DNA of 64,000 nucleotides from Streptomyces sp. GKU 895. GTDB lineage: Bacteria > Actinomycetota > Actinomycetes > Streptomycetales > Streptomycetaceae. The stretch's first letter is position 1. Each line of letters opens with the position of its first letter. The stretch lies in assembly GCA_002027195.1 (NCBI GenBank), contig MWJO01000016.1, positions 1 to 64,000 of the forward strand, read 5' to 3'. Position numbers and translations under genes: made by a program. The notes beneath the pieces were generated by a model, which worked only from the letters and a program-made list of their open reading frames with translations, made no database searches and was not told the origin of the DNA. Of the stretch, positions 62,704 to 64,000 are shown one piece after another.

Positions 62704-64000
62704 ATGAACGGCACCGGCACCGGCACCGGAACAGGCACCGACATCGGCACCGACAGCACCACGCACCCCGTGATCGTCGTCGGCTCCGGCCCCACCGGCC
62801 TGCTCCTCGCCGGTGACCTCGCCGCCGCCGGCGGCCCGGTCACCCTCGTCGAGAAGCGCCCGCACCGGATCAGCAACCTCTCCCGGGCCTTCGGCGTCCA
62901 CGCCCGCACCCTGGAGCAGCTCGACGCCCGTGGCCTCGCCGACGACCTGATGGCCACCGGCGACACCATCACCGGCCTGCGTCTCTTCCGCCGGCTGTCG
63001 CTCGACCTCGGGACCCTGGAGTCCCGCTTCCCGTTCCTGCTCATCACCCCGCAGTACGAGGTCGAGCGGCTGCTGGAGCGGCGGGCGCGGGAGGCCGGGG
63101 TGGAGTTCCGGTACGAGAGCGAGGTCGTCGGGCTGCGGCAGGACGACGCCGGGGTCGACCTCGACGTACGCGGCCCCGACGGGGTGACCGTCACGCTCCG
63201 CGCGGAGTACGTCGTCGGCACCGACGGCCACCACAGCGCCGTGCGCCGCGCGATCGGCGTGGACTTCCCCGGCGTCGCCGTCATCAAGTCCCTCTTCCTC
63301 GCCGACGTCCGGCTCGCCGAGAAGCCCGAGGGCGTCCTCACGGTCAACGGGGCGGACGACGCCTTCGCGATGATCGCCTCCTTCGGTGACGGCTGGTACC
63401 GGGTGATGGGCTGGAACCGCCGGCACGAGGTCCCCGACGACGCCCCGCTCGACCTGGACGAGATCAAGGAGGTCACGCGCCGCGCGCTGGGCACCGACTA
63501 CGGCATGCACGACGCCCGCTGGCTCTCCCGGTTCCACAGCGACGAGCGCCAGGCGCCGCGGTACCGGGTCGGCCGGGTCTTCCTCGCCGGGGACGCCGCG
63601 CACGTCCACTCCCCGGCCGGCGGCCAGGGCATGAACACCGGCCTCCAGGACGCGGCCAACCTCGGCTGGAAGCTGGCCGCGGCCGTCCAGGGCCGGGCCC
63701 CCGAGGGGCTCCTCGACACCTACGAGGCCGAGCGGCACCCGGTGGGCAAAGCGGTGCTGCGCAGCAGCGGCGGCCTGGTCCGGCTGGCCCGCGCGCAGAA
63801 CCCGGCGGTGCGTGTGCTGCGGGGCCTGGTGTCGGCCTTCGTCAACGTGGCCCGGCCGGTGCAGCGCAAGGCCCTGGGCCAGGTCTCCGGCATCGGCTAC
63901 CGCTACCCCGCCCCCCGGGGCGCCCACCGCCTCACCGGCACCCGCGTCCCCGACGTCGCCCTGACCGGCGGCCGCCTCTACGAGGCCCTGCGCGGCGGCC
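62704..64000 (+). CDS. FAD-dependent aromatic monooxygenase (runs off the window)
   Basis: At least 432 residues; the frame is open at the window end. An N-terminal Gly/Thr repeat (GTGTGTGTGT) precedes the FAD motif VIVVGSGPTGLLLAGDLAAA, VEKRPHRISNLSRAFGVHAR; middle motif VVGTDGHHSAVRRAIG (DG motif) and VFLAGDAAHVHSPAGGQGMN (GD motif, with FAD ribityl contact). This is the class A flavin hydroxylase group (PHBH/PgaE, rifampicin monooxygenase). Substrates could be a phenolic, polyketide or antibiotic. ATG 62704 follows TAGGAGG. It is controlled by the divergent TetR gene through the operator array. Confidence 0.92.
   Translation, partial: MNGTGTGTGTGTDIGTDSTTHPVIVVGSGPTGLLLAGDLAAAGGPVTLVEKRPHRISNLSRAFGVHARTLEQLDARGLADDLMATGDTITGLRLFRRLSLDLGTLESRFPFLLITPQYEVERLLERRAREAGVEFRYESEVVGLRQDDAGVDLDVRGPDGVTVTLRAEYVVGTDGHHSAVRRAIGVDFPGVAVIKSLFLADVRLAEKPEGVLTVNGADDAFAMIASFGDGWYRVMGWNRRHEVPDDAPLDLDEIKEVTRRALGTDYGMHDARWLSRFHSDERQAPRYRVGRVFLAGDAAHVHSPAGGQGMNTGLQDAANLGWKLAAAVQGRAPEGLLDTYEAERHPVGKAVLRSSGGLVRLARAQNPAVRVLRGLVSAFVNVARPVQRKALGQVSGIGYRYPAPRGAHRLTGTRVPDVALTGGRLYEALRGG

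Overview
The window is high-GC actinobacterial DNA and almost certainly a Streptomyces chromosome. The evidence is its codon bias and GTG/TTG starts, a melC1/melC2 tyrosinase pair beside a chaplin gene, a dynA/dynB plus ssbB sporulation block, a GlnX-GlnH-PknG kinase set, a chitosan-oligosaccharide (csnR type) operon and an integrated actinomycete conjugative element. Gene order from dynA/dynB/ssbB through the csn operon to malQ matches what I recall of the S. coelicolor SCO26xx region, but I could not run a comparison.

Layout. 0.3-4.0 kb: secreted protein, melC1-melC2 (melanin), chaplin, DUF2087 protein, tRNA-Arg(TCT). 4.3-8.7 kb: dynA-dynB (dynamin-like, septation) and ssbB. 9.0-10.4 kb: thioester-domain, sortase-anchored surface protein. 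10.47-23.26 kb: an AICE-type integrative element bounded by a 72-bp imperfect direct repeat, with int, xis, rep, spread genes, an FtsK/TraB translocase, a GntR repressor with three operators, an XRE/Nudix pair, an OLD-family nuclease (broken by a frameshift) and an orphan membrane protein. It sits directly upstream of the ABC-F gene ettA rather than in a tRNA gene. 23.3-26.0 kb: ettA, a thioesterase and a conserved actinobacterial protein. 26.1-33.5 kb: an ABC exporter operon (two FtsX-type permeases and an ATPase) with a 97-codon repeat ORF wedged between the permease genes. 33.7-35.2 kb: truncated haemoglobin and a Pcm-type methyltransferase. 35.2-45.8 kb: a minus-strand signalling cassette (GlnX, GlnH, unknown, PknG, PP2C, von Willebrand A, FHA). 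46.2-52.9 kb: the csn operon (ROK repressor, binding protein, two permeases, GH4 enzyme, sugar kinase) with a perfect palindromic operator. 53.1-58.99 kb: lipoprotein pair, MscS channel, HNH endonuclease, and a PadR-controlled ABC operon. 59.2-61.8 kb: a small repeat peptide coupled to malQ, and a small membrane protein. 61.96-64 kb: a TetR regulator and a divergent FAD monooxygenase (cut by the window end) separated by an array of six operators.

Many otherwise well-conserved genes (dynB, the surface protein, OLD, thioesterase, two ABC ATPases, FtsX permeases, vWA, PP2C, pknG, glnX, malQ and others) carry single-base frame changes, about 18 in 64 kb, usually in or beside G/C runs. I read this as residual assembly error rather than decay, and coordinates for those genes span both frames. 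The most interesting items are the ettA-targeted element with its self-mimicking att repeat, the coupled 14-residue-repeat ORF in the ABC operon, the 14-bp-stepped TetR operator array, the methionine-rich tail on MelC1, the repeat peptide ahead of malQ and the complete GlnX-GlnH-PknG-PP2C-FHA cassette.
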